NCBI RefSeq assembly: GCF_009811655.1
Contig: NZ_BGJX01000019.1
Location: 23,031 to 87,030 of the forward strand
Reading direction: 5' to 3'
DNA length: 64,000 nucleotides
Source of the DNA: Methylosinus sp. Ce-a6
Lineage (GTDB): Bacteria; Pseudomonadota; Alphaproteobacteria; Rhizobiales; Beijerinckiaceae
Position 1 is the stretch's first letter, and each line of letters opens with the position of its first letter. A model generated the notes under the pieces. The model was not told the DNA's origin. It ran no database searches and saw only the letters and a program-made list of their open reading frames with translations. Made by a program: the position numbers and the translations under genes. Positions 8,613-17,037 of the stretch are shown here, piece after piece.

Positions 8613-9208
8613 CTAGAAATTCGAGCGGTTCCGTTGGAGGAGCCGATAAGCCCGTTCCAGAATTTCGACGCTTATGAGGCAAAAACCGCGTCGCGGGGGG
8701 ACATCGAAAACCTCCGCAACGCAAAGCCAAGCGTTCTGGTAAATGGGGCCTTCGAAATCAGCTAACTGTAAAGCAGCCTCGGCCTCCTCCTTTTGCATGA
8801 GCTTTGGTGTCGTCGCCCATAATAATCGCGGTCGAGGTCAAGTCGCTCTTTGGTCCATTTTAGGAAAGAGGCCGCCAATCCGTTCTTCTCCACAGCCCTT
8901 ATTTCTTCGTCGGAGACAGGCGTCGGTGGAATCGGCTCGTTGTTGGAAACGAGCGGCTTGAGTCGACGATAAGCCTTGGCCACGTGAAAAATCTCCTCGG
9001 TTAACACGAAGAATTCCGCCGCGCGGGCGGTCGCGATGCGACGAGAGGAGGTTTTCAGGCTTCGGTAAATCTCGAGTTTGCCCAGACGCTGCTGGAGCGC
9101 TCTTGGCACGCGGCGACGAAAAAAATAGGTATCGCCTGCTCGGATGAGGTATTGAGACACCGGTCGGCCCGCAACGTGGGGTGGCCGTGTGGGGTTGTCA
9201 CCCTGCAC
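8613..9208 (-). pseudogene. Remnant of a DUF6538-type tyrosine integrase
   Basis: The N-terminal frame (stop near 8762) carries the DUF6538 signature SQYLIRAGDTYFFRRRVP, then LGKLEIYRSLKTSSRRIATA, as found in phage-type tyrosine recombinases. Similarity ends near DRDYYGRR. A second minus-strand frame (8613-8798) continues with an integrase-like helical stretch (VEILERAYRLLQRNRSNF), implying a frameshift near 8800. The catalytic domain with its R-H-R-Y residues is absent. The gene points away from the 3' end of the adjacent tRNA-Gln, the usual layout of a tRNA-integrated element. Confidence 0.7.
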
Positions 9209-9246
9209 GGACAGACGGCGTCAGAAACTCCTTGGAAAACAATGGC

Positions 9247-9320
9247 TGGCTGGGGGACCTGGATTCGAACCAAGATTAACGGAGTCAGAGTCCGCTGTTC
9301 TACCGTTGAACTATCCCCCA
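9247..9320 (-). tRNA. tRNA-Gln (anticodon CTG)
   Basis: Read on the minus strand it begins TGGGGGATAGTTCAACGG and folds as a full cloverleaf. The acceptor stem is TGGGGGA/TCCCCCA, discriminator G, with encoded CCA. The anticodon stem GCGGA/TCCGT holds loop CTCTGAC with anticodon CTG. The T arm contains GGTTCGAATCC. Length is 74 nt including CCA. Its 3' end faces the integrase remnant. Confidence 0.95.
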
Positions 9321-9537
9321 ACGGCCGCGCCGCGAAGCAGCGTGTCGCGCTGATCTAAAGAGAGGTCTTGCGCCTGTCAACATGATCGCCGCAATTCCCG
9401 CCGTCGCCGCGGCGACGCGCGCGGCGGCCTGCCGCCAGCCACGTTCGAGCTCCGCTTAAGAAAACCGTCTCCTTGGCATTCGCGCCGGCCTTGCTACACT
9501 TCGCGCGATCGGCCATGACAGTCGCCGTTTTTCGAGG

Positions 9538-10740
9538 ATGCAGACCGGTCGCGCGGCGGCGCGATGCGAAGGCCGGTCGGGAGGCAGGTTGAAGAAGCCG
9601 GAACATCGGGGCGGGGGCTTGGGCGGCGGCGCGAAGCCGCGCGTCGGCTTCGAGGCGCGCGCGTCCGAGGGCGAAGCGAAGGATCCCCGGGCCTCGTGCG
9701 CCGGCGCCGCGTCGCATGTTCCGAGCGCGCGCGTCGCCTCGGGGGGCGATCGGCGCGACGAGCATGTCTACGCCGCGCTCGATCTCGGCACCAATAATTG
9801 CCGGCTGCTGATCGCCCGGCCCGAGCAGCGCTCCCGCCGCAAGACGGAGCTGCTGCGTGTCGTCGACGCCTTCTCCCGCATCGTGCGGCTCGGCGAGGGC
9901 ATGGGCGCGTCGCGCCGCATTTGCGAGCAGGCGATCGAGCGCACGCTCGACGCGCTCGACGTCTGCCGCGAGAAGATGAGCGCCCGCGGCGTCTCCCGCG
10001 CCCGGTTGATCGCGACCCAGGCCTGCCGCGCCGCCGAGAACGGCGCCGAATTCGTCGAGCGCGTGCGCGAGCGCACCGGCCTCTTGCTCGAGGTCATCGA
10101 TCGCGAGACGGAGGCGCGCCTCGCGGCGCGCGGCTGCGGCTCGCTCGCCGATCCGCGCGCGGAGAGCATATTGCTCTTCGACATAGGCGGCGGCTCCACC
10201 GAGCTCGTCTGGCTGAGGCGCGAGGCGCAGGGCTGCCAATTGCGCCATTGGACCTCGCTCGAGCTCGGCGTCGTCTCGCTCGCCGAGCGATTCGGCGGCA
10301 AAAGCGTGACCGCGGAAGTCTATGAGACGATGACCGCGCGCGCGCTCGAGGCGCTCGCCCCCTTCGCCGAGCGCACCGCCGTCGAGCGGCGCTGCGAGCG
10401 CTTTCACCTGCTCGGCACCTCCGGCACGGTGACGACGCTCGCCGGCGTTCATCTCGGCCTCGAGCGATACGACCGCTGGCGCGTCGACGGCCTCTGGCTT
10501 TCCGACGAGGATGCGACGCGGGCGATCGAATCGCTGCGCGCCATGGATTTCGAGCAGCGCGCCGCCAATGGCTGCATCGGCCCGCAGCGCGCCGATCTCG
10601 TGCTCGCCGGCTGCGCGATCTTCGAGGCCATCCGCCGCGTTTTTCCGGCCGCCCGCACGCGCATCGCCGATCGCGGCCTGCGCGAGGGCATCTTGCTCGA
10701 GATGATGGAGGCGGACGGCCTCCTCGCCCGCGAGGGCTGA
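9538..10740 (+). CDS. Ppx/GppA family phosphatase
   Basis: A sugar-kinase/Hsp70-fold phosphohydrolase acting on polyphosphate or pppGpp. Visible motifs are the phosphate-1 loop YAALDLGTNNCRLLIA, the second glycine-rich loop LFDIGGGSTELVW and the adenosine motif LLGTSGTVTTLAGVH. At about 325 residues the core is the short form lacking the extra C-terminal domains of E. coli Ppx. The first 75 or so residues are low-complexity. A TTG at 9587 with GGGAGG upstream is an alternative start. Confidence 0.88.
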   Translation: MQTGRAAARCEGRSGGRLKKPEHRGGGLGGGAKPRVGFEARASEGEAKDPRASCAGAASHVPSARVASGGDRRDEHVYAALDLGTNNCRLLIARPEQRSRRKTELLRVVDAFSRIVRLGEGMGASRRICEQAIERTLDALDVCREKMSARGVSRARLIATQACRAAENGAEFVERVRERTGLLLEVIDRETEARLAARGCGSLADPRAESILLFDIGGGSTELVWLRREAQGCQLRHWTSLELGVVSLAERFGGKSVTAEVYETMTARALEALAPFAERTAVERRCERFHLLGTSGTVTTLAGVHLGLERYDRWRVDGLWLSDEDATRAIESLRAMDFEQRAANGCIGPQRADLVLAGCAIFEAIRRVFPAARTRIADRGLREGILLEMMEADGLLAREG

Positions 10741-10808
10741 AGGCTGTCGGGAGCGGTTTTCGGAAAAGGACATGCCAACTCGAATAGGTCTGCGTCATTC
10801 GAACCGAA

Positions 10809-10832
10809 GACCCGAAGACCCGAAGACCCGAA
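10809..10832. repeat. Short tandem repeat, three 8-bp units
   Basis: Three perfect copies of GACCCGAA downstream of the phosphatase gene, preceded by a partial unit. A reverse partial copy of the GGGAACATGCTC-type intergenic repeat lies just upstream at about 10748-10793. Confidence 0.7.
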
Positions 10833-10908
10833 GGCCCCCTCCCTCACCCTCTCCCGCGCAAGGTTGGGGAGGGGGCGCGAGCGTCTTCACTTTCATTGAC
10901 GCAAGCCG

Positions 10909-12579
10909 CTAGAACGAGCGCTGCAGGCGCACGCGCCCTTCCACAGTGGCGTTGACGCCTTTCCACGAGGGCAGGCCGACCGACCACAGCGCAATGTCCG
11001 GCGCGAGCCCGACCGGCCGGCTGTGGTGATTGTCGCGCAGATACATGAGCTCGCCGCCGAGGTCGAAATTCTTGATCGGCGTCCAGACGAGATTGGAGCC
11101 GATGCGATATTCGGTGGTGTTGACCGCGCCGACGCCGCCGCCGAAAGCGGCGATCGCGCTCGGGCTGTGATAGAGCGCGAGATAGGAGCCGTAGACGCCG
11201 GAAGAGAGCGTCGGCGTCCAATAATGCTTGAAGGCCGCGAGCGCCGCCCAGCCGATCGACTTGTCGCAATGGGCGGCCGCTGTCCAAATGCAGTCGAAGC
11301 TCGAGAACTCCCAGCCATTGCTGGCTTTGACGCCGCCATTGCCATAGCCATAGAAGGCGTTGCCGTTCACCGGGCCGCCGTTGAAGCTCAGATTATTGCC
11401 CATCAGATAGCCGACGGCGCCGCGCGCATAGGTGCCCTGGATCCATAATTTGTCGCCCGCGGGAAAATATTCGGGAGCGATCTTGTCGAGATTGAACTGG
11501 GCGCCGCCCTGGAAGGCGTAGCCGAAATCGTCCTGCGAGACGGCTGTAATCGCGGTTCCGAGCGGCAGGCCGGTCACGGGCGTCGCGACGGCGGCGTTGC
11601 GCGTATAGGTGGAGGTGCGCAATTGATGGGAGGCTGCGGAGAGTTGCACCGCGCCCCAGGGCTGGTCGATGCGGAAGGCGGCGACGATTTCTGGAATCTG
11701 CACGCCATCCGGCACGCCGGTGAAGCGCGTTCCCCAGGCGGCGGCGGCCGCATCGGCCGCCGCGCCGGTCAGTCCGTAGATCGCCGCGATGTAATTGAAG
11801 GCGCCGATCGTCGAGCCGATGAAGCCGCGCCGCGAGACATTGTCCTCGAGCGACAGGGTGAGCGCGGCCACGTCGCGGAACGTATAAGTATAGGCGAGCG
11901 CGCCGACCGTCGCATTGGAGCCGCGCAGAGATTCCCAATTGATGTTGTCGGTGTAGAAATCGAAGAAGGACTGCGCGCGGCCGATCGTCAGTCCGCCGAA
12001 TTGCAGAAAGCCTTTGTTCAATATCGTCGTCTCGCGCGCCGTCGTGCGGAACACGGTCCCGTTCGCGAAATTCGCGGCGCCGAAATATTGTGAACCGCTG
12101 AGCGAGCCGGTCGCGGCGCTGCTGTCGGAGCCGAAATAGGATTCGATTCGCGCGAAGGCGCGCGCCGTGCCGTAGTCGGTCGGGGCGCGGGCGTCCAATT
12201 CGACTCGGCCGACGCCGACGAAGCCGCTGTTGTCGCCGCTGCGCGGATTGGAATAGCCGAGATTGGGCACATGGCCGGGAATGCCGAGCGGATTGCCGCC
12301 TCCGCCGGCGCCGAATGCGAAGGGGTTGTCGGTCGCGATGATGCTGCGCGACATGCGGTACGAGGTGCTCCAGCTGCGCCATTCGCCGACGACCGCTCCG
12401 CCGATTCGCAGGCAGGTGTTCGATCCGGGAATATAGAAGAACGCCGAGCCATATTGATCGCAGATACGAACATATTCGGCCGGCGCCGCTCGTCGCTTCG
12501 GGAGCTCTTCGGCCTCTGTCGCGCCGACGCAGAATAGACCGACGAGCACAGCGATGCAGCATCGATTCGATTTGAGCAT
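10909..12579 (-). CDS. Porin, Rhizobiales Porin_2 family
   Basis: A 556-residue outer-membrane beta-barrel with a signal peptide of about 24 residues. The mature N-terminus has the family hallmark of two cysteines around YGSAFFYIPGSNTCLRIGG. Typical barrel strands follow (GTARAFARIESYF, LQFGGLTIGRAQSFFDF), and the protein ends with the aromatic residue Phe expected for BAM recognition (VRLQRSF). It probably allows passive diffusion of small hydrophilic solutes. It is unrelated to the three OprP-type porins next door. A dyad 35 bases upstream may control it. Confidence 0.9.
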   Translation of the reverse strand: MLKSNRCCIAVLVGLFCVGATEAEELPKRRAAPAEYVRICDQYGSAFFYIPGSNTCLRIGGAVVGEWRSWSTSYRMSRSIIATDNPFAFGAGGGGNPLGIPGHVPNLGYSNPRSGDNSGFVGVGRVELDARAPTDYGTARAFARIESYFGSDSSAATGSLSGSQYFGAANFANGTVFRTTARETTILNKGFLQFGGLTIGRAQSFFDFYTDNINWESLRGSNATVGALAYTYTFRDVAALTLSLEDNVSRRGFIGSTIGAFNYIAAIYGLTGAAADAAAAAWGTRFTGVPDGVQIPEIVAAFRIDQPWGAVQLSAASHQLRTSTYTRNAAVATPVTGLPLGTAITAVSQDDFGYAFQGGAQFNLDKIAPEYFPAGDKLWIQGTYARGAVGYLMGNNLSFNGGPVNGNAFYGYGNGGVKASNGWEFSSFDCIWTAAAHCDKSIGWAALAAFKHYWTPTLSSGVYGSYLALYHSPSAIAAFGGGVGAVNTTEYRIGSNLVWTPIKNFDLGGELMYLRDNHHSRPVGLAPDIALWSVGLPSWKGVNATVEGRVRLQRSF

Positions 12580-12613
12580 TTCCCCAATCCAGCGCAGCGT
12601 TTATCAATCGAAC

Positions 12614-12633
12614 TACGTAATATATCTTACGTA
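12614..12633. promoter_or_regulatory. Inverted repeat upstream of the Porin_2 gene
   Basis: Perfect 7-bp arms TACGTAA and TTACGTA around TATATC, inside a longer imperfect dyad flanked by AATCGA/TCGATT. It lies 35-55 bases upstream of the porin start in an AT-rich promoter-like stretch. A regulator binding site is inferred; no specific regulator can be named. Confidence 0.45.
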
Positions 12634-12750
12634 TTGTCTCGATTACCGACGCTTCGCCGAATCGGCGATGAAACTTCTTAATTCTTATTTTATTTCCCGC
12701 CCGACGGAAATGGGGCGCGCCTGGACGGCCGCGCGTGGGGCTGCGCCCGG

Positions 12751-12783
12751 AAAATGCGACGGCCGCCCCGAGAGGGGCGGCCG
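12751..12783 (-). terminator. Rho-independent terminator of the OprP-type porin at 12933-14597
   Basis: A 10-bp perfect stem (12760-12783, loop of 4) followed on the minus strand by TCGCATTTT. Stem and tail closely match the terminator of the paralogue at 17038-18693. Here it is about 150 bases past the stop codon because a repeat element lies between. Confidence 0.7.
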
Positions 12784-12806
12784 CGAGCGTCGGGGCGTTC
12801 TGTTTT

Positions 12807-12911
12807 TAGAGCGTTTCCAGCCGAAGCGGACGCCGGTTCGGCGTCCGGAAACGCGTCGAAACAAAAGCCTAGGGTCTTCCTGTGTTTCAATGAAACACGG
12901 AAAGACCCTGG
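12807..12911. repeat. Full two-hairpin repeat element (105 bp)
   Basis: Module 1 is AGCGTTTCCAGCCGAAGCGG with the GACGCC/GGCGTC hairpin. Module 2 is a near-perfect inverted repeat centred at 12890, arms AGGGTCTT...GTTTCA and TGAAAC...AAGACCCT. It sits between the stop codon of a porin and that porin's terminator. Full copies occur at 19188-19291 and 54678-54781. Confidence 0.88.
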
Positions 12912-12932
12912 TTTCGCTTCTCGAGGTCCGCC

Positions 12933-14597
12933 TCACCAGAAGACTTGCGCGCGCGCCAGGAAGAGGCTCGGGCGGTCGCCATTGAGATAGGGGCGGTCGG
13001 AAGGCGCGACGAGGGTCAGGGTCTTGGTCCAATTGGCCTGGAAGCGCACGCCGCGCACGGGATACCAGTTGAGCGCGAGGGTCAGATTATCCTGACGTCC
13101 GCCGAGCGTCGCCGTTCGGGCGATCGCCTTTTGCGCGGCGTTGCCGACGGCGGTCGCCGCATAGACGAAATTGCCGTCGACGAGGCCGCCATTGTCGAGA
13201 TTGATCTCGCTGTAGCGCGCGGCGAATTCGAAGGCTCCGAGGCCGCCCTTGTTCAGCGGGTTCTTGATCTGCACCTCGCCGAAGCTGCCGGGCGTGTTGA
13301 AGTCCTTGTCATAGCCCTTGTAGGAGGCCGCGCGCGATTCGCCGGTCAGGAACACGGAGCCGAAGACGTAATAGCCGCTATAGCGCAGGCTGGTTCCGCC
13401 GCCATTGCCGTAGATGAGCGCATTGGTGAAGTCCCGCTCATATTGGGCGGCGATATATTCGGCCTGCAGCGAGACCGGGCCATAGGCGGCGGCGGCTTCG
13501 AATCCGTAATTGTAGGAGTATTTCAGGCAGCTAGAGCGCCGCGCGAAGGGCGCGACGAGCTGGCCGACGCCGGTCGTCGCGATGTCGAGGCTGGCCGCGG
13601 AGCCGGCGCAGGAGAGGTCCTGCGCCGCGGAGACGCGGGTCAGCGCCCCGCCGCCTCCGAGCACGTCGGTCTCCTCGCGCTCGGAGGATTGGCCGGGGCG
13701 CAGATTGGCGGCGTCGGTGGCTGCGGTGGTGTTGTTGGGTTTGTGATATTTGAAGGAGGCGCCGAGATGGAGCAGTCTGTCCTCCTCGACGATCGGCGCA
13801 TAGACGCCGCGCACCGCCGCGTCCCAATATTGCGATTCGCCCGTCGGCGGCGCGGTCGCCGTGTCCTGCGGGCTGGTCGAGAAGATGCCGGTCTTGATCG
13901 ACCAGTTTTTGTCGCCGGCTGCGATAGCCGCGCCGATGTGGCGGCTCGGCGAGAGGACGGAGGGCAGCGAGCGCTCGACGAACACGAAATATTTCGACGA
14001 TTCGATCGCCTCGAGGCTGAACGGCTCCTTGAAGTTGCCGATCTGAATGGTGACCGGCTGCTTGGTGATCTCTTCGGGCAGGAACCTGTCGCGATAGGCG
14101 AGATAGAAGTCGCGAATGCCGGCTGCGCCCGAGCCGGTGAAATCGTACTGGAGCTTGTAGAACCAGTTCTTGAACGCCTTTCCCTCGACCTCGAGGCGCG
14201 CGCGGCGGAAGCCGACATTGCTGCGCGAGATGGTGTCGGCGGAGGAGGCGAAGCCGCCATCGGCCTGGATCTGGCCGCCGAGCTTGAAACTGAAATCCTG
14301 ATCCTCGGTCTCGACGAAGAGGCCGTTGCGGAAAGAGACGAAGACGGGCGGCGGCGCGCTCGTCCCCGGCGCGGCTTTGGCGGAGTTGAGCGCGTTCTTG
14401 ACCTGGGCGGTCGCCTTGCCCTGCGCGCCGATCTTGGCCTCGAGCTCTTTCAGCTTCGCCTTCAGCGCCTTGATCTCGCTCGCCGTGTCCGCCAGCGCCG
14501 TGACGGGAACGCCGAATATCCCTGCAAAAGCGAGGAGGGCGACGCCGCTCGACAGTCGCCGCATCGTCCGTCCGCGTGATCCGCTATGCCGTTTCAT
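12933..14597 (-). CDS. OprO/OprP-type porin, paralogue 1
   Basis: A 554-residue outer-membrane porin. A signal peptide ends near ALADTAS, followed by a short coiled coil (EIKALKAKLKELEAKIG), probably periplasmic and trimerising. The Porin_O_P barrel begins about residue 80 (FVSFRNGLFVETEDQDFSFK) and ends in aromatic W. ATG 14597 was chosen because GGGG lies at good spacing; a further 16 codons are open upstream. In Pseudomonas the family includes phosphate- and polyphosphate-selective channels; selectivity here is unknown. The proteins at 14821-16476 and 17038-18693 are close paralogues. Confidence 0.9.
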   Translation of the reverse strand: MKRHSGSRGRTMRRLSSGVALLAFAGIFGVPVTALADTASEIKALKAKLKELEAKIGAQGKATAQVKNALNSAKAAPGTSAPPPVFVSFRNGLFVETEDQDFSFKLGGQIQADGGFASSADTISRSNVGFRRARLEVEGKAFKNWFYKLQYDFTGSGAAGIRDFYLAYRDRFLPEEITKQPVTIQIGNFKEPFSLEAIESSKYFVFVERSLPSVLSPSRHIGAAIAAGDKNWSIKTGIFSTSPQDTATAPPTGESQYWDAAVRGVYAPIVEEDRLLHLGASFKYHKPNNTTAATDAANLRPGQSSEREETDVLGGGGALTRVSAAQDLSCAGSAASLDIATTGVGQLVAPFARRSSCLKYSYNYGFEAAAAYGPVSLQAEYIAAQYERDFTNALIYGNGGGTSLRYSGYYVFGSVFLTGESRAASYKGYDKDFNTPGSFGEVQIKNPLNKGGLGAFEFAARYSEINLDNGGLVDGNFVYAATAVGNAAQKAIARTATLGGRQDNLTLALNWYPVRGVRFQANWTKTLTLVAPSDRPYLNGDRPSLFLARAQVFW

Positions 14598-14742
14598 TTG
14601 ATCCCCGTAAGACTGTCTAAGTAAATTATCGTAAGCATATACCATATGGAGTTACTAGTCTAAATCATCGAATGGAATTCCGGCCGAGCGGTTCTCGGGC
14701 GGCTGTTGCGGAAATGTCACGCCTGTGACCGGACCCCGCAAA

Positions 14743-14770
14743 GAAAAAAGGCCGCCCGGGGAGGGCGGCC
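14743..14770 (-). terminator. Rho-independent terminator of porin paralogue 2
   Basis: Perfect 8-bp stem GGCCGCCC/GGGCGGCC with a 5-nt loop. On the minus strand it is followed by a run of six T residues. It lies 50 bases past the stop codon. Confidence 0.85.
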
Positions 14771-14820
14771 TCTTCTCGATCGAAACATGTCGCCGGGCCT
14801 ATGAAGGCCGGCGTATTCGC

Positions 14821-16476
14821 TCACCAGAAGACCTGGGCGCGGGCCAGAAAGATATTCGGATGCTGGCCGTTGAGGTAAGGCCGGTCGGCCGGCGCGACCA
14901 AAGTCAAGGAGTGCGTCCAGTTCGCCTGGAAGCGGACGCCCTTGACGGGATACCAGTTGAAGGCGAGCGTGAAGTTCTCGAGACGGCCGCCGAGCGTCGC
15001 GGTATTGGCGAGCGCTTTCTGCGCCGCATTGCCGGCGACAGTCGCCGCATAGACATAGCTCGACGGCACGAGGCCGCCATTGTTCAGATTGATGCCGTCG
15101 TAGCGAGCGGCGACTTCGAAGGCGCCGATGCCGCCCTTGTTGAGCGGGTTCTTGATGTGGACATCGTGGAACGTGCCGGGCGTGTTCCAGTCCTTGTCGT
15201 AGCCGGCATAGGACTCGGCGCGCGACTCGCCGGTCAGGAAGACCGAGCCATAGACATAGTAGGCGCTGTAATTGAGGGTGCTTCCGCCCTGGCTGCCGAG
15301 CAGGAAAGCCGACTGCCAATCGCGATTATATTGGGAGCCGGTGTATTCCGCCTGGATCGAGAAGGGGCCATAGGCGGCCGCGGCTTCGAAGTTGTAGTTG
15401 AAAGCGTCCTTCAGACAGCCGTTGCGACGAACGAACGGGGTGTAGAACAGACCGAGGCCGGCGGCCGCCACATCCGTCGGACCGCAGCTGAGGTCCTGCG
15501 CCACGCGGACCAGCGCGCCGCCGCCGCCGATGATGCCGGTCTCGTCGCGCGTCTCGGTGCCGGGGTTGAGGACGGCGGAATGGGTGGCCGCGGTCGAGTC
15601 GTTCGGACGATGATAGAGGAACGACGCGCCGACGTGCAGCAGCGTGTCCTCGGTGCGGATCGGCGCATAGGTGGCGCGAATCGACGCGTCCCAATATTGC
15701 GCGCCGCCGACGCGCGGCGCGGTCGCCGTGTCCTGCGGGCTGGTGGAGAAGATGCCGGTTTTCACGCTCCAATCCTTGTCGCCGGCGCCGATCGAGGCGC
15801 CGATATGACGGGCCGGGGCGAGACCTTCCGGCAGGGCGCGCTCGATGAAGGTGATGTGCTTCGACGAGTTGAGCGTCTCCAGGCTGAAAGGCTCGTACTG
15901 GTTGCCGATCTGGATCGTGACCGGCTGCTTGGTGATTCCTTCCGGCAGGAAGTTGTCGCGATAGGCGAGGAAGGCGTCGCGAATGCCGGCGACGCCGGTG
16001 CCGGTGAAGTCGTATTGGAACTTATAGTACCAATTCTTATAGGCCTTGCCGACGACCTCGAGGCGGGCGCGGCGGAAGCCGACGTTGCTGGCGCGAGTCG
16101 TATAGGCCTTGTCGGTGAAGCCGCCGTCGGTCTGGACGCGGCCGCCGACATGGAAGCTGAAGTCCTTGTCCTCGGTCTCGACATAGAGGCCGTTCTTGAA
16201 GCTGACGAACACCGGCGGCGGCGCTTTGGCGCCCGGCGCGCTCTTGGCCGAGTTCAGCGCGTTCTTGACCTGATGCGTCGTCTTGGCCTGGTCTTCGAGC
16301 TTATGCTCGAGCCGCTTCAGCTCGGCCTTGAGCGCCTTGATCTCGCTCGCCGTGTCGGCGAGAGCCGCCGTGGGCGCGCCGAACGCGCCGAGGAGAGCGG
16401 CCAGGGCCACGCCTCCCATCAGCCTCGAAGGCGTCGCGCCTTTCGCGATCGTCTGGACGTTCGGATTGTGAATCAT
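14821..16476 (-). CDS. OprO/OprP-type porin, paralogue 2
   Basis: A 551-residue porin with signal peptide, coiled coil (DTASEIKALKAELKRLEHKL) and OprP-type barrel, ending FLARAQVFW exactly as its two paralogues do. It shares long stretches with them (TKQPVTIQIGN, FSTSPQDTATAP, GSVFLTGESRA) and differs mainly in probable loop segments. It has its own strong terminator downstream and a dyad 50-75 bases upstream, so it is likely an independent unit. Substrate unknown. Confidence 0.9.
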   Translation of the reverse strand: MIHNPNVQTIAKGATPSRLMGGVALAALLGAFGAPTAALADTASEIKALKAELKRLEHKLEDQAKTTHQVKNALNSAKSAPGAKAPPPVFVSFKNGLYVETEDKDFSFHVGGRVQTDGGFTDKAYTTRASNVGFRRARLEVVGKAYKNWYYKFQYDFTGTGVAGIRDAFLAYRDNFLPEGITKQPVTIQIGNQYEPFSLETLNSSKHITFIERALPEGLAPARHIGASIGAGDKDWSVKTGIFSTSPQDTATAPRVGGAQYWDASIRATYAPIRTEDTLLHVGASFLYHRPNDSTAATHSAVLNPGTETRDETGIIGGGGALVRVAQDLSCGPTDVAAAGLGLFYTPFVRRNGCLKDAFNYNFEAAAAYGPFSIQAEYTGSQYNRDWQSAFLLGSQGGSTLNYSAYYVYGSVFLTGESRAESYAGYDKDWNTPGTFHDVHIKNPLNKGGIGAFEVAARYDGINLNNGGLVPSSYVYAATVAGNAAQKALANTATLGGRLENFTLAFNWYPVKGVRFQANWTHSLTLVAPADRPYLNGQHPNIFLARAQVFW

Positions 16477-16526
16477 GTCAGCCTGTACCCCTTGATTTGC
16501 TTGCCGCTATCGCATCGCTAGAGGCG

Positions 16527-16550
16527 ATTTGTGACACAATCATCACAAAT
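16527..16550. promoter_or_regulatory. Inverted repeat upstream of porin paralogue 2
   Basis: Perfect 8-bp arms ATTTGTGA and TCACAAAT separated by 8 bases. The half-sites resemble Crp/Fnr-type TGTGA, but the spacing is 8 rather than the usual 6, so assignment to that family is doubtful. It lies in the 561-base divergent region (16477-17037) between two porin genes. Confidence 0.4.
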
Positions 16551-16771
16551 TGCGGCCGCCACGATTCATGACAACGGTTTCTACGTAGGGTGTGACCCAA
16601 ATGCCACGGACCGAAAACGAGGCGCAAATGAGACGCTTCTCGGGCTGCGTTTCTACTTCGCAGGTGATAGCGCTCGCCTTCTCACGCCGTAAGGACGTGG
16701 CCGATCCGCAACACCTACGTGGAAATCCTTATTTGAATCGAACTCGGCCCTTGCGTGAGGCGCCAATCGAA

Positions 16772-16808
16772 ATGTAAGACAATTACATGTGATGTATCCA
16801 AGATACAT
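16772..16808. promoter_or_regulatory. Two tandem ATGTA-N7-TACAT dyads
   Basis: Site 1 (16772-16788) and site 2 (16792-16808) both read ATGTA, seven bases, TACAT. Their centres are 20 bases apart, about two helical turns, so both would face the same side of the DNA. They lie about 230 bases upstream of the plus-strand porin in an otherwise gene-free divergent region. This looks like a cooperative repressor or activator operator; the regulator is not identifiable. Confidence 0.5.
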
Positions 16809-17037
16809 TCCGACTGTCGTTGGTCGTATATCGAGCAACGATTGGCGCGAATTTGGGCGTCATATGTCTATCGATGGGCAATAGGCGTAATCGCCGTGCG
16901 GATTGCGTGCTTGCTTGTGGCCGTTGAGACTTGCATTCATAGCGAGATGCTCATTCTGGTCCAATGAAGTCGCGCGAGATGCGTAGACTTTCGAAATGTT
17001 CACGCGCGACGTCGAGCGCCGACTACTGGGGGCTTTC

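Noticed and set aside
14725..16521. Long frames antisense to the porins
   Set aside because: Shadow frames on the opposite strand of well-supported porins; no recognisable domains.
16653..16838. Small minus-strand frame in the divergent porin promoter region
   Set aside because: No ribosome binding site, no recognisable features, and it overlaps the phased operator-like boxes.
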